From: Streptomyces sp. NBC_00258
GTDB lineage: Bacteria > Actinomycetota > Actinomycetes > Streptomycetales > Streptomycetaceae
DNA: 64,000 bases
Direction of reading: 5' to 3'
NCBI RefSeq assembly: GCF_036182465.1
Contig: NZ_CP108081.1
Location: forward strand, 6,076,001-6,140,000
Shown here piece after piece: positions 23,637-32,479 of the stretch; the stretch's first letter is position 1; every line of letters starts with the position of its first letter. A program made the translations under genes and the position numbers. The notes beneath the pieces are model-generated. The model saw nothing but the letters and a program-made list of their open reading frames with translations, ran no database searches and was not told the origin of the DNA.

Positions 23637-23653
23637 AATCACGTTGGGGACAC
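23624..23653 (+). pseudogene. Degenerate 3' half of tRNA-Glu (possible attachment-site remnant)
   Basis: AATCACGTTGGGGACAC (23637-23653) matches the tRNA-Glu 3' end AATCCCGTTGGGGGCAC (16074-16090) at 15 of 17 positions, in the same orientation. Similarity extends left with a small gap (CGGTGGCAGACGG against CGGTAGCACGGG). It no longer folds as a tRNA. It is either the distal repeat left by site-specific integration of the RiPP island, or a decayed second tRNA-Glu gene. Confidence 0.5.
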
Positions 23654-23691
23654 GCAATCCCGTGTGCGACACTGTTCGGACACAACAGCTT

Positions 23692-23766
23692 GGTCCTGTG
23701 GAGCAGTTTGGAGTGCTCGCCACCCTGTCAAGGTGGAGGCCGCGGGTTCAAATCCCGTCAGGACCG
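23692..23766 (+). tRNA. tRNA-Asp (GTC), copy 1
   Basis: Acceptor GGTCCTG/CAGGACC, anticodon loop CTGTCAA (GTC), T-loop GTTCAAATC, discriminator G. Identical over its full length to the copy at 28085-28159. Confidence 0.94.
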
Positions 23767-23789
23767 CTGAGATTCCTCGTGAATCTCTC

Positions 23790-23863
23790 GGCTGGGTAGC
23801 TCAGTTGGTACGAGCGACCGCCTGAAAAGCGGTAGGTCGCCGGTTCGACCCCGGCCCCAGCCA
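23790..23863 (+). tRNA. tRNA-Phe (GAA)
   Basis: Acceptor GGCTGGG/CCCAGCC, anticodon loop CTGAAAA (GAA), T-loop GTTCGACCC, discriminator A. It follows tRNA-Asp by 23 bases and is followed by a terminator. Confidence 0.94.
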
Positions 23864-23870
23864 CAGCACA

Positions 23871-23894
23871 GGCCCCGATCCCCGGATCGGGGCC
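23871..23894 (+). terminator. Terminator after tRNA-Asp/tRNA-Phe
   Basis: GGCCCCGATCC and GGATCGGGGCC form a perfect 11-bp stem with a 2-base loop, followed by TTGTTG. Confidence 0.88.
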
Positions 23895-23958
23895 TTGTTG
23901 TATGCCCGCACAAAAGCGTTCGCCCCTCGTTTCCCCGAGGTGAGATCCTGGAGGGCGT

Positions 23959-26900
23959 ATGTCAACGACTCCTGCCCCCGCCTTCGGCGCCATCGCCCCC
24001 CGCCTGACCGAGCTGTCCCTGCGCGACGCGCAGCGGCTCGGGCGCAGGCTCGAAGGCGCGCGCAAGATCCGTAAGCCCGAGGCCCGGGCCGCCGTCCTCG
24101 CCGAGATCGAGGCGGAGGTCACCAAGGGCGAGGCCCGGATGGCCGAGCGCGCCTCGCGCGTGCCCGCCATCACCTATCCCGAGCAGCTCCCGGTCAGCCA
24201 GAAGAAGGACGACATCGCGGCGGCCATCCGCGATCACCAGGTCGTCATCGTGGCCGGCGAGACCGGTTCCGGTAAGACCACCCAGATCCCCAAGATCTGC
24301 ATGGAGCTCGGCCGCGGCGTCCGCGGCATGATCGGACACACACAGCCCCGCCGTATCGCCGCCCGCACCGTCGCCGAGCGCGTGGCGGACGAGCTCGACG
24401 TCCCGCTGGGCGAGGCCGTCGGCTGGAAGGTGCGCTTCACCGACCAGGTGAACCCGGACGGCACCTTCGTCAAGCTGATGACGGACGGCATCCTGCTCGC
24501 CGAGATCCAGACGGACCGCGAGCTGTACGCGTACGACACGATCATCATCGACGAGGCCCACGAGCGGTCCCTCAACATCGACTTCCTGCTGGGCTACCTC
24601 GCCCAGCTGCTGCCCAGGCGCCCCGACCTCAAGGTCGTCATCACCTCCGCGACCATCGACCCCGAGCGCTTCTCCCGGCACTTCGGGGACGCCCCGATCG
24701 TCGAGGTCAGCGGGCGTACGTATCCGGTCGAGGTCCGTTACCGACCGCTCCTCGAAGAGGAGGGCGACGACTCCGACCGCGACCAGATCACCGCGATCTG
24801 CGACGCCGTCGAGGAGCTCCAGGGCGAGGGCAAGGGGGACATCCTCGTCTTCCTCTCCGGCGAGCGGGAGATCCGCGACACCGCGGACGCGATCACGAAG
24901 AGGAACTACCGCTTCACCGAGGTGCTCCCCCTCTACGCCCGCCTCTCGCACGCCGAGCAGCACCGCGTCTTCCAGCAGCACACCGGCCGCAGGATCGTTC
25001 TGGCGACCAACGTCGCCGAGACGTCCCTCACCGTCCCGGGCATCAAGTACGTGATCGACCCGGGCACCGCCCGTATCTCCAGATACAGCCACCGCACGAA
25101 GGTCCAGCGCCTCCCCATCGAGCCGGTCTCGCAGGCCAGCGCCAACCAGCGCAAGGGTCGCTGCGGCCGCACCAGCGACGGCATCTGCATCCGCCTCTAT
25201 TCGGAGGACGACTTCCTCGCGCGTCCGGAGTTCACCGACGCCGAGATCCTCCGTACGAACCTGGCGTCCGTCATCCTCCAGATGACCGCGGCCGGGCTCG
25301 GGGACATCGAGAAGTTCCCGTTCATCGACCCGCCGGACCACCGCAACATCCGCGACGGCGTCCAACTCCTCCAGGAACTGGGCGCGTTGGACCCGCCCAC
25401 CCGTCACCCGACCACCACCCCTCAACGAGCCGCTTCGCGGCCCCCCACTTCTTCAGAGGACGCCCGCAAGCGGCTCACCGAGCGGGGCCGCAAGCTCGCC
25501 CAGCTGCCAGTGGACCCGCGGCTGGCCCGGATGGTCCTGGAGGCCGACAAGAACGGCTGTGTGCGCGAGGTCATGGTGATCGCCGCCGCGCTCTCCATCC
25601 AGGACCCGCGCGAGCGCCCGGCCGACAAGCAGACACAGGCCGACCAGCAGCACGCCCGCTTCAGGGACGAGACGTCCGACTTCCTGGCGTACCTCAACCT
25701 CTGGCGGTACGTGCGCGAGCAGCAGAAGGAGCGCGGCTCGTCGTCCTTCCGCCGGATGTGCAAGCAGGAGTACCTGAACTTCCTGCGGATCCGCGAGTGG
25801 CAGGACATCTACACGCAGTTGCGGACCGTCGCCAAGCAGATGGGCATCCATCCGAACGAGGACGACGCCCCGGACCAGCAGGTCCATCTCTCCCTCCTCG
25901 CCGGCCTGCTCTCCCACATCGGCATGAAGGACGTGAAGGAGACCGGCGGGGAGAGCGGCAGAAGCACGGGTAAGAACGAGTATCTGGGCGCGCGGAGCGC
26001 CAAGTTCGCGATCTTCCCCGGCTCGGCCCTCTTCAAGAAGCCCCCGCGTTTCGTGATGTCCGCCGAACTCGTCGAGACGTCCCGCCTCTGGGCCCGGGTC
26101 AACGCGAGGATCGAGCCCGAGTGGGTCGAGCCGCTCGCGGAACACCTGCTGAAGCGCACGTACAGCGAACCGCACTGGGAGAAGGACCAGGCCGCGGTGA
26201 TGGCGTACGAGAAGGTCACGCTGTACGGCGTGCCGATCATCGCCCAGCGGAAGGTCAACTACGGGCGGATCGACCCGGAGGCCAGCCGCGAGCTTTTCAT
26301 TCGCAACGCACTGGTCGAGGGCGACTGGCGTACGCACCACAAGTTCTTCGCGGACAACCGCAAACTCCTCACCGAGGTCGAGGAGTTGGAGCACCGCGCC
26401 CGGCGCCGCGACATCCTCGTGGACGACGAGACGCTGTTCGACTTCTACGACGAGCGGGTGCCCGAGCACGTCGTGTCGGGCGCGCACTTCGACTCCTGGT
26501 GGAAGCACAAGCGCCATGAAGAGCCCGAGCTGCTCGACTTCGAGCGGTCGATGCTCATCAACGAGCGGGCCGGGGACGTCAGCAAGGACGACTATCCGGA
26601 CACGTGGCGCCAGGGCCCGCTGAAGTTCCGGGTGACCTACCAATTCGAGCCAGGTGCGGACGCGGACGGCGTCACCGTCCACGTCCCGCTCCAGGTGCTG
26701 AACCAGGTCACGGACGAGGGCTTCGACTGGCAGATCCCGGGCCTGCGCGAGGAGGTCGTGACGGAGCTGATCCGCTCCCTCCCGAAGCCGATCCGCCGGA
26801 ACTACGTCCCGGCCCCCAACTTCGCCCAGCGGTTCCTGGACCGGGCGGTGCCCTTGCAGGAGCCGCTGACGACGACGATGGCGCGCGAGCTGAAGCGCAT

Positions 26901-27990
26901 GGTCGGCGTTCCCTTCACGGCCGACGACTTCGACTGGTCCCGGGTCGCCGACCACCTGCAGATCACCTTCCGGATCGTCGACGAGCGGCGTCGCAAGCTG
27001 GCCGAGGACAAGGACCTGGAGGCCCTGAAGCTGCGCCTGAAGCCGAAGGCGCGCCAGGCGATCTCGCAGGCCGCGGCGGCGACGGCCGAGCGGGAGGGCG
27101 GCGAGTCCCTGGAACGCAAGGGCCTCACGGACTGGACCATCGGCTCCCTCACCCGTGTCTTCGAGACGCGTCGGGCCGGCCAGCCGGTGAGGGCGTTCCC
27201 GGCCCTGGTCGACGACGGACCGGCGGCCGGCACCGTCTCCGTACGCCTCTTCGACACCGAGGCCGAGCAGCAGCAGGCCATGTGGAAGGGCACGCGGCGG
27301 CTCATCCTGCGCAACATCCCGGTGAACCCGGCGAAGTTCGCCTCGGACAAGCTCACGAACGCCCACAAGCTGGCCCTGTCCGCGAACCCGCACGGCTCGG
27401 TCCAGGCCCTCTTCGACGACTGCGCGACGGCCGCCGCCGACAAGCTGATCGCCGACTTCGGCGGCCCGGCCTGGGACGAGGAGTCGTACCGCAAGCTGTA
27501 CGAGAAGGTGCGCGCGGAGATCGTCGACACGACGGTCCGTACGGTCGACCAGGTGCAGCAGGTCCTGGCCGCCTGGCAGGCCTGTGAGCGCCGCCTGAAG
27601 GGCGTACGGAGTGCCGTGCTGCTCGCGAACCTCACGGACGTGCGCAAGCAGCTGGACGCCCTCGTGAAGCCCGGCTTCGTGACGGAGACGGGTCTGCGGC
27701 GGCTGCCGGACCTGATGCGCTATCTGGTGGCCGCGGACCGCCGGCTCCAGCAGATGCCGACGAACGTCCAGCGGGACACGAGCCGTATGGAGAAGGTCCA
27801 CGAGATGCAGGACGAGTACGCCTGGCTCCTGGAACAGATGCCGCAGGGGCGTCCCGTGCCCTCCTCGGTCCTGGACATCCGCTGGATGATCGAGGAGCTC
27901 CGCGTCAGCTATTTCGCCCACGCTCTGGGCACCGCGTACCCCGTCTCCGACAAGCGCATCGTGAAGGCGATCGACGCCGCCGTCCCGTAA
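23959..27990 (+). CDS. hrpA: ATP-dependent RNA helicase HrpA
   Basis: A 1343-residue DEAH-box helicase of the usual HrpA length. Walker A 'GETGSGKTTQ' is at residues 100-109, DEAH at 198-201 ('IIIDEAHERSLN'), 'SATID' near 232, motif V-like 'ATNVAETSLTVPGIKYVIDPG' near 352 and motif VI 'QRKGRCGR' near 396. The HA2 and OB-fold regions and a long C-terminal domain (about 750-1343, the HrpA-specific DUF3418-type region) follow. An insertion rich in Thr/Pro/Arg near residues 480-500 looks like a lineage-specific loop. HrpA is linked to mRNA processing and rescue of stalled ribosomes. The gene is bracketed by two identical tRNA-Asp genes. Confidence 0.95.
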   Translation: MSTTPAPAFGAIAPRLTELSLRDAQRLGRRLEGARKIRKPEARAAVLAEIEAEVTKGEARMAERASRVPAITYPEQLPVSQKKDDIAAAIRDHQVVIVAGETGSGKTTQIPKICMELGRGVRGMIGHTQPRRIAARTVAERVADELDVPLGEAVGWKVRFTDQVNPDGTFVKLMTDGILLAEIQTDRELYAYDTIIIDEAHERSLNIDFLLGYLAQLLPRRPDLKVVITSATIDPERFSRHFGDAPIVEVSGRTYPVEVRYRPLLEEEGDDSDRDQITAICDAVEELQGEGKGDILVFLSGEREIRDTADAITKRNYRFTEVLPLYARLSHAEQHRVFQQHTGRRIVLATNVAETSLTVPGIKYVIDPGTARISRYSHRTKVQRLPIEPVSQASANQRKGRCGRTSDGICIRLYSEDDFLARPEFTDAEILRTNLASVILQMTAAGLGDIEKFPFIDPPDHRNIRDGVQLLQELGALDPPTRHPTTTPQRAASRPPTSSEDARKRLTERGRKLAQLPVDPRLARMVLEADKNGCVREVMVIAAALSIQDPRERPADKQTQADQQHARFRDETSDFLAYLNLWRYVREQQKERGSSSFRRMCKQEYLNFLRIREWQDIYTQLRTVAKQMGIHPNEDDAPDQQVHLSLLAGLLSHIGMKDVKETGGESGRSTGKNEYLGARSAKFAIFPGSALFKKPPRFVMSAELVETSRLWARVNARIEPEWVEPLAEHLLKRTYSEPHWEKDQAAVMAYEKVTLYGVPIIAQRKVNYGRIDPEASRELFIRNALVEGDWRTHHKFFADNRKLLTEVEELEHRARRRDILVDDETLFDFYDERVPEHVVSGAHFDSWWKHKRHEEPELLDFERSMLINERAGDVSKDDYPDTWRQGPLKFRVTYQFEPGADADGVTVHVPLQVLNQVTDEGFDWQIPGLREEVVTELIRSLPKPIRRNYVPAPNFAQRFLDRAVPLQEPLTTTMARELKRMVGVPFTADDFDWSRVADHLQITFRIVDERRRKLAEDKDLEALKLRLKPKARQAISQAAAATAEREGGESLERKGLTDWTIGSLTRVFETRRAGQPVRAFPALVDDGPAAGTVSVRLFDTEAEQQQAMWKGTRRLILRNIPVNPAKFASDKLTNAHKLALSANPHGSVQALFDDCATAAADKLIADFGGPAWDEESYRKLYEKVRAEIVDTTVRTVDQVQQVLAAWQACERRLKGVRSAVLLANLTDVRKQLDALVKPGFVTETGLRRLPDLMRYLVAADRRLQQMPTNVQRDTSRMEKVHEMQDEYAWLLEQMPQGRPVPSSVLDIRWMIEELRVSYFAHALGTAYPVSDKRIVKAIDAAVP

Positions 27991-28084
27991 CGGCGCCTGC
28001 ACAGTGGGTGAGTTCGCCCAGGGGGCTCACCCTCCTGTAGAGTCCTGTCTCGCAGCGCAACGCAAGATCCGCACTGCGAAACCT

Positions 28085-28159
28085 GGTCCTGTGGAGCAGT
28101 TTGGAGTGCTCGCCACCCTGTCAAGGTGGAGGCCGCGGGTTCAAATCCCGTCAGGACCG
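28085..28159 (+). tRNA. tRNA-Asp (GTC), copy 2
   Basis: Identical to the copy at 23692-23766, 95 bases past the hrpA stop codon. The identity does not extend into the flanks. Confidence 0.94.
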
Positions 28160-28170
28160 CATCAGATGAA

Positions 28171-28200
28171 AGGCCCCGCATCCGCAAGGATGCGGGGCCT
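28171..28200 (+). terminator. Terminator after the second tRNA-Asp
   Basis: AGGCCCCGCATCC and GGATGCGGGGCCT form a perfect 13-bp stem closed by the GNRA-type loop GCAA, followed by TCTT. Confidence 0.9.
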
Positions 28201-28207
28201 TCTTCGT

Positions 28208-28250
28208 GCGCCCCTCAAGGGGCGCGGGGAACTGCGCGACAAGCCCCCAC
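28208..28250 (-). repeat. Intergenic repeat A (reverse orientation)
   Basis: On the minus strand this reads GTCGCGCAGTTCCCCGCGCC then CCTTGAGGGGCGC. The same element lies at 37441-37480, 50035-50060 and, diverged, at 53746-53783. It is a known type of dispersed Streptomyces intergenic sequence with no assigned function. Confidence 0.7.
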
Positions 28251-28458
28251 CGGCAGGCAGTCGCGACCCCACCCCAAGCCCCATCCCTCTGGGCGCACCC
28301 CCAAGAAACCCCCCGCACCCGGCAACAGACGGCCACCCAAACCCCACAAGCCCCGCGCAGCGCACCCCGCACGGCCCGGGCTTGACGCCGTCACATTCCC
28401 CCAGTACCTAAAAACCAGGGCCGAAGACACCCCACCGCACACCCCACCGGAGGTGACC

Positions 28459-28650
28459 ATGGCGGCGACAGCTCGACATGAGACGCGAGCCCTGCTCCGC
28501 GCCCACCTGTCGGCCGCCTCCGGCTACCGCCATCGGACAAGGCACTGCCCGATCTGCCACCGGCTCCTCAGACTGGCCTCCGAGAGCGCTCCCTACGACC
28601 AGGAGAGCCCCGAGACCTCCTACGAGGACGAGAGCACCTCCCCGGCGTGA
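28459..28650 (+). CDS. Small conserved protein with CPICH motif (DUF6274-like)
   Basis: A 63-residue protein from ATG 28459, preceded by GGAGGTG. Its core 'RHETRALLRAHLSAASGYRHRTRHCPICHRLLRLA' has one CxxCH motif, a possible metal or disulfide site; the rest is acidic. Small proteins of this pattern sit near bldC in Streptomyces genomes (DUF6274, from memory). Function unknown. It is convergent with bldC, 506 bases away. Confidence 0.68.
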   Translation: MAATARHETRALLRAHLSAASGYRHRTRHCPICHRLLRLASESAPYDQESPETSYEDESTSPA

Positions 28651-28983
28651 GCGGACCGCTCGACGCTCCGCGCCCCAACTGCCCCTCGGGCGACGCCAGA
28701 TGCGCACTGCCTCCTCTAGCGCAGAAACGCCACTCACAACAAGGACCATGACGTGTGACGGGTGTCACCGCATAAGTTTTCAAACCTGCGGAACTTACCC
28801 CCCACCTACAACTGGTCAATTTAATATGTGCAATTGCACCTCACGCCAGGGCCACACACAGCTGATCCGACAGGTCTCCCCAGACTGCGACAAGGCCGCT
28901 CACAGAACGGCCCCACACCCTGTGCGCACCCCATGACCAGCACATGACCGGACGCCGCCGGCACACCATCGGCGCACAAAAAA
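28651..28983. other. AT-rich intergenic segment with palindromes
   Basis: No gene seen. It holds GTGACGGGTGTCAC (28755-28768), a hairpin CCGCATAAG...CTGCGG (28769-28792) and the perfect palindrome GTGCAATTGCAC (28828-28839) inside an unusually AT-rich patch (28773-28840). On the minus strand TTGACC, 16 bases, TAAGTT forms a promoter-like pair pointing left, with no minus-strand gene below it. Confidence 0.45.
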
Positions 28984-29017
28984 GATCGCGCTGGACCCGG
29001 CGGAGTCCAGCGCGATC
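28984..29017 (-). terminator. bldC terminator
   Basis: GATCGCGCTGGAC and GTCCAGCGCGATC form a perfect 13-bp stem with an 8-base loop; on the minus strand it is followed by TTTTTTGTG. It lies 140 bases past the bldC stop, so the transcript has a long 3' UTR. Confidence 0.9.
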
Positions 29018-29156
29018 TACGACGCACCCTTGTTGCTTGTGGTTCTCGCTCGGGCGTGGACCCCGTTGGGGCAGGATCCGCGTCGCTTGGAGCTTGGGTT
29101 CGGGCAGTCCGACAAGTTAGGGGACCTGCCGAAATGCCCTGCTATGTAGTTGTTGT

Positions 29157-29363
29157 TCAGACTTCGCTGCGCTGCTGCGGGATACCCGCGAGCAGGGCAC
29201 GAACCTCGGCCTCGCGGTAACGGCGATGGCCGCCGAGCGTGCGGATCGAAGTGAGCTTGCCGGCCTTCGCCCACCGCGTCACCGTCTTCGGGTCCACGCG
29301 GAACATCGTGGCAACCTCAGCGGGGGTCAGCAGCGGCTCGGCATCAGGGGTGCGAGCGGTCAT
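29157..29363 (-). CDS. bldC: Developmental regulator BldC
   Basis: A 68-residue MerR-like winged-helix protein; the sequence 'LLTPAEVATMFRVDPKTVTRWAKAGKLTSIRTLGGHRRYREAEVRALL' is that of BldC. BldC lacks the effector and dimerisation domains of MerR proteins and binds direct repeats in head-to-tail arrays. It holds back sporulation genes to keep vegetative growth going. ATG 29363 is preceded by GAGGAGG seven bases upstream. The leader carries a hairpin AGAACCGA...TCGGTTCT at 29380-29401, close to the ribosome site. Its single-gene transcript has its own terminator. Confidence 0.97.
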   Translation of the reverse strand: MTARTPDAEPLLTPAEVATMFRVDPKTVTRWAKAGKLTSIRTLGGHRRYREAEVRALLAGIPQQRSEV

Positions 29364-29988
29364 GAGCGGCCTCCTCGGGAGAACCGAACCTTCTCGGTTC
29401 TTTCCTCTAAATTCTGCACCTTGACCCGCGTTGCCCGAAATGGCGGATGCGGGTCGAGTCGGTTATAGGACGAACGGCTTGTCCTCGGCACTACAACTAC
29501 ACCATCTGTCCAGCCGCGTCGGCCAAACCGATGGAATTGCCCTCCCAGGTGTTCATCAGCGACGGAAGCCGATGGACCATGCCATAGCGGACAGTCACGC
29601 CGCTGTGACGATCAGTCACAGGGCGATCAGGAGTCAACAGACCCCCCATAGCGTGCAATGCTGAGATTCCACCCATACGTGGGCAGAAGGAGCCCTCCCC
29701 GGACTCCTTGTCCTATTTTGGCATGAGGAGGGGCGTTAGGCGCAAGGTCCGCGTTAGTGCCGTCCGTCACGCTTACCCCGTACGACCCGGATAGGGACTT
29801 ACGTCCTGTCAGAACCCGTGACGCACAGGGACCATCAGTCCCACAGGTCATGTCCCGCCCCAGCGAGCGAACCTCCGACGCCGGTATGCGGACCTCCAGT
29901 ATGCGGACTCCCTGCTTCAGGGTCCCTGCTTCGGAGTCCCGGCTTCAGGGGCCCTCGGAAGATCTCTCGGCCCCTCGGCCCCTCGGCC
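29364..29988. other. 625-base region upstream of bldC
   Basis: No gene found on either strand. The right-hand part is the tail of the 288-residue protein gene; the left-hand part should hold the bldC promoter and leader (hairpin at 29380-29401). A Gly/Ser/Pro-coding-like, repeated 'ggtccctgcttcgg' pattern occurs near 29880-29990 but has no start signals. The size of the gap is unusual for this genome and fits complex control of bldC. Confidence 0.45.
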
Positions 29989-30855
29989 TCAGTTCGCCGA
30001 GCGACGGTCCCGTACCGAGCGCCACCGCTCCACGAGCCGGCCGTACGCCTCGCCGGCTCCGGCCCCGTCGCCCGTACGCAGCGCCTCGATGCCCTCGGCG
30101 ACGTCGGCCGCCGAATGGTCGCCGTCGAGCTCCCCGGCCGGCAGGACGTGCACCAGGCCGCCGTAGTCGAGCTCCACCAGCGAGCGCGGGTGGAACTCCT
30201 CCAGCCAACGCCCCACGTCCACCAGGCCGTCGATGAGCGGCCCCTCGTCCAGGGCGTCCCGCAGCGTCCGCAGGCCCCGCGCCACGCGCCGCCGGGCCTG
30301 CACCATCGGCGTCCGGTAGCGCAGGACGGGAGCGTCCTCCGCCGCCTCCTGGCCATCCCCGGAGCCGGTTCCCTTGTCGTACTCGCGCTCCTCGTCCGAC
30401 ACCAGCACGAACCAGTTCAGCGGGACCTGCCAGGTCGACGTGCGGATCCAGGGCCGGGCGTCGGGGTTACGGGTCAGCCAGCGCTCGTAGTCCTGGGTCG
30501 CCTGATGGCGTACGACCGCCGGGAGCACCGCCTCCAGGACCGGCCCCGGCAGCTCCTCCGCCAGGTCTCCCAGGGCCTGCCAGCCGCGCAGCCGGGTCCG
30601 CCAGGGGCACACGCACAGGACGCCGTCCAGATCCGCGACGAACGCGTCACCGCTCTCGTGCACCGGCACCGGGATCGGCGGGGTGGGCAGCAAGTCGGCC
30701 AGTGACCGGCGCAGTTCGTCCTGGTACGAGGGGCGGTCGGGCCGGCGCGCGTAGCGGGCCCAGTGGCCGCGCTCCGGCTCCGGGAAGGCCGCGAGCGGTT
30801 CGTACACGCGCAGATAGGACGCGTACGGGACGATCAACGAGGACACCTTGGGCAC
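29989..30855 (-). CDS. Conserved protein of unknown function upstream of vdh
   Basis: A 288-residue soluble protein without a signal peptide or recognised domain. It begins 'VPKVSSLIVPYASYLRVYEPLAAFPEPERGHW' and contains 'VADLDGVLCVCPWRTRLRGWQAL' and 'WQVPLNWFVLVSDEEREY', blocks I associate with a conserved actinobacterial protein that lies beside vdh. GTG 30855 follows GGGAGGGAGC. It is divergent from vdh with 233 bases between. I do not assign a function. Confidence 0.72.
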   Translation of the reverse strand: MPKVSSLIVPYASYLRVYEPLAAFPEPERGHWARYARRPDRPSYQDELRRSLADLLPTPPIPVPVHESGDAFVADLDGVLCVCPWRTRLRGWQALGDLAEELPGPVLEAVLPAVVRHQATQDYERWLTRNPDARPWIRTSTWQVPLNWFVLVSDEEREYDKGTGSGDGQEAAEDAPVLRYRTPMVQARRRVARGLRTLRDALDEGPLIDGLVDVGRWLEEFHPRSLVELDYGGLVHVLPAGELDGDHSAADVAEGIEALRTGDGAGAGEAYGRLVERWRSVRDRRSAN

Positions 30856-31088
30856 GCTTGCTCCCTCCCCCGCCGACCCGACGGAAAACCCGTGAAACCC
30901 GCTCACAGGAGTGCGGGAAAACACTGCAAATCGTCCCACGCCCCATCGTGACCGTACTCCGCGAGAGGGTGATCCTGACCACTGCGCGGATGACGGTCGT
31001 GTCCAGGCTCTAATCTCATGCCACACAGACCTCCGCCACCCGTACGGAGGCCGCCCCAACCGCCGCTTCCTAACTGGGAGTCACCACC

Positions 31089-32177
31089 GTGACCGACGTA
31101 TCCGACGGCGTCCTGCACACCCTGTTCCACTCGGATCAGGGCGGCCATGAGCAAGTCGTGCTCTGCCAGGACCGAGCCAGTGGCCTCAAGGCCGTCATCG
31201 CCATCCACTCGACCGCCCTGGGCCCCGCCCTCGGCGGCACGCGCTTCTACCCGTACGCGAGCGAGGAGGAGGCCGTCGCCGACGCGCTGAACCTCTCCCG
31301 CGGGATGTCGTACAAGAACGCCATGGCCGGGCTCGACCACGGCGGCGGCAAGGCCGTGATCATCGGGGATCCCGAACAGATCAAGAGCGAGGAGCTGCTC
31401 CTCGCGTACGGCCGCTTCGTGGCCTCGCTCGGTGGCCGCTACGTCACCGCGTGTGACGTCGGTACGTACGTGGCCGACATGGACGTCGTGGCGCGCGAGT
31501 GCCGCTGGACGACCGGACGCTCCCCCGAGAACGGCGGCGCGGGCGACTCGTCCGTCCTGACGGCCTTCGGTGTCTTCCAGGGCATGCGGGCCTCCGCACA
31601 GCACCTGTGGGGCGACCCCTCGCTGCGCGGCCGCAGGGTCGGCATCGCGGGCGTGGGCAAGGTCGGGCACCACCTGGTCGAGCATCTGCTGGAGGACGGC
31701 GCCGAGGTCGTGATCACGGACGTCAGGGCGGAGTCCGTACGGCGAATTCTGGACAAGCACCCGTCCGGCGGCGTGACGGCCGTCGCGGACACGCAGTCGC
31801 TGATCCGGGTGGAGGGGCTGGACATCTACGCCCCCTGCGCGCTGGGCGGCGCCCTGAACGACGACTCCGTGCCGGTGCTCACCGCGAAGATCGTCTGCGG
31901 TGCGGCCAACAACCAGCTGGAGCACGCCGGCGTCGAGAAGGACCTCGCCGACCGCGGGATCCTCTACGCGCCGGACTACGTGGTGAACGCCGGCGGTGTC
32001 ATCCAGGTCGCCGACGAACTCCACGGATTCGACTTCGAGCGGTGCAGGGCGAAGGCCGCGAAGATCTTCGACACCACGCTGGCCATATTCGCACGTGCGA
32101 AGGAGGACGGGATTCCGCCGGCCGCCGCGGCCGACCGGATCGCCGAACACCGCATGGCGGAGGCACGCCGTCCCTGA
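31089..32177 (+). CDS. vdh: Valine (branched-chain amino acid) dehydrogenase
   Basis: A 362-residue Glu/Leu/Phe/Val dehydrogenase. It oxidatively deaminates valine and other branched-chain amino acids with NAD, feeding acyl-CoA precursors for fatty acids and polyketides. The catalytic region 'GGTRFYPY...RGMSYKNAMAGLDHGGGKAV' holds Lys76 and Lys88, equivalent to the two catalytic lysines of Streptomyces Vdh; the Rossmann motif 'GIAGVGKVGHHLVEHL' follows near 175, and 'APCALGGALND' near 245. GTG 31089 has GGGAG eight bases upstream. Confidence 0.95.
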   Translation: MTDVSDGVLHTLFHSDQGGHEQVVLCQDRASGLKAVIAIHSTALGPALGGTRFYPYASEEEAVADALNLSRGMSYKNAMAGLDHGGGKAVIIGDPEQIKSEELLLAYGRFVASLGGRYVTACDVGTYVADMDVVARECRWTTGRSPENGGAGDSSVLTAFGVFQGMRASAQHLWGDPSLRGRRVGIAGVGKVGHHLVEHLLEDGAEVVITDVRAESVRRILDKHPSGGVTAVADTQSLIRVEGLDIYAPCALGGALNDDSVPVLTAKIVCGAANNQLEHAGVEKDLADRGILYAPDYVVNAGGVIQVADELHGFDFERCRAKAAKIFDTTLAIFARAKEDGIPPAAAADRIAEHRMAEARRP

Positions 32178-32479
32178 GGTCCCGAGGGCCTGTCCGGGAC
32201 GTCTGGCGGGTACCCGTCGGCGGGTGTTGGAGAGAACTCTCACGTTCGTCGGCGGGTCGTTCGCCAAGAAGAGGTTAAAATCGCGGTTGACCAGCGGGGA
32301 CAGGGCACCCCGAGGGTTCTGGGACCAGGCGCGTCCTGCGGGCGACGTACCGTATGGGCGTGGGCTCAGGTACCGTGGAAGCCCTACGGACCGGTCTCTC
32401 CACGGAGAGCCCGTTCCAGATCATGAACGCGTGTCAAGACTCTGGGGCCGTCGAGCCCCGTATCCGAGGGGGTCGAGCC
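32178..32479. other. Intergenic region between vdh and the DUF3073 gene
   Basis: About 300 bases without a gene. It should hold the promoter of the small acidic protein gene: the AT-rich GGTTAAAATCG (32273-32283) and TTGACC (32287-32292) stand out, but I cannot fix -35/-10 spacing. A longer frame across the region has no ribosome site. Confidence 0.4.

Noticed and set aside
25453..28002. 849-residue minus-strand open frame opposite hrpA
   Set aside because: Typical high-GC antisense frame rich in Leu/Val/Arg/Gly without any domain; hrpA covers the same DNA with full motifs.
23692..28159. Identical tRNA-Asp genes as ends of a mobile element containing hrpA
   Set aside because: hrpA is a conserved core gene, identity stops exactly at the tRNA ends and there is no integrase; ordinary tRNA gene duplication or conversion explains it.
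28126..28458. Upstream extension of the small CPICH protein overlapping tRNA-Asp
   Set aside because: It would read through a tRNA gene, its terminator and a dispersed repeat; ATG 28459 has a strong ribosome site.
29431..29664. Small plus-strand open frame upstream of bldC
   Set aside because: No ribosome site, unusual composition and no recognisable sequence; treated as non-coding.
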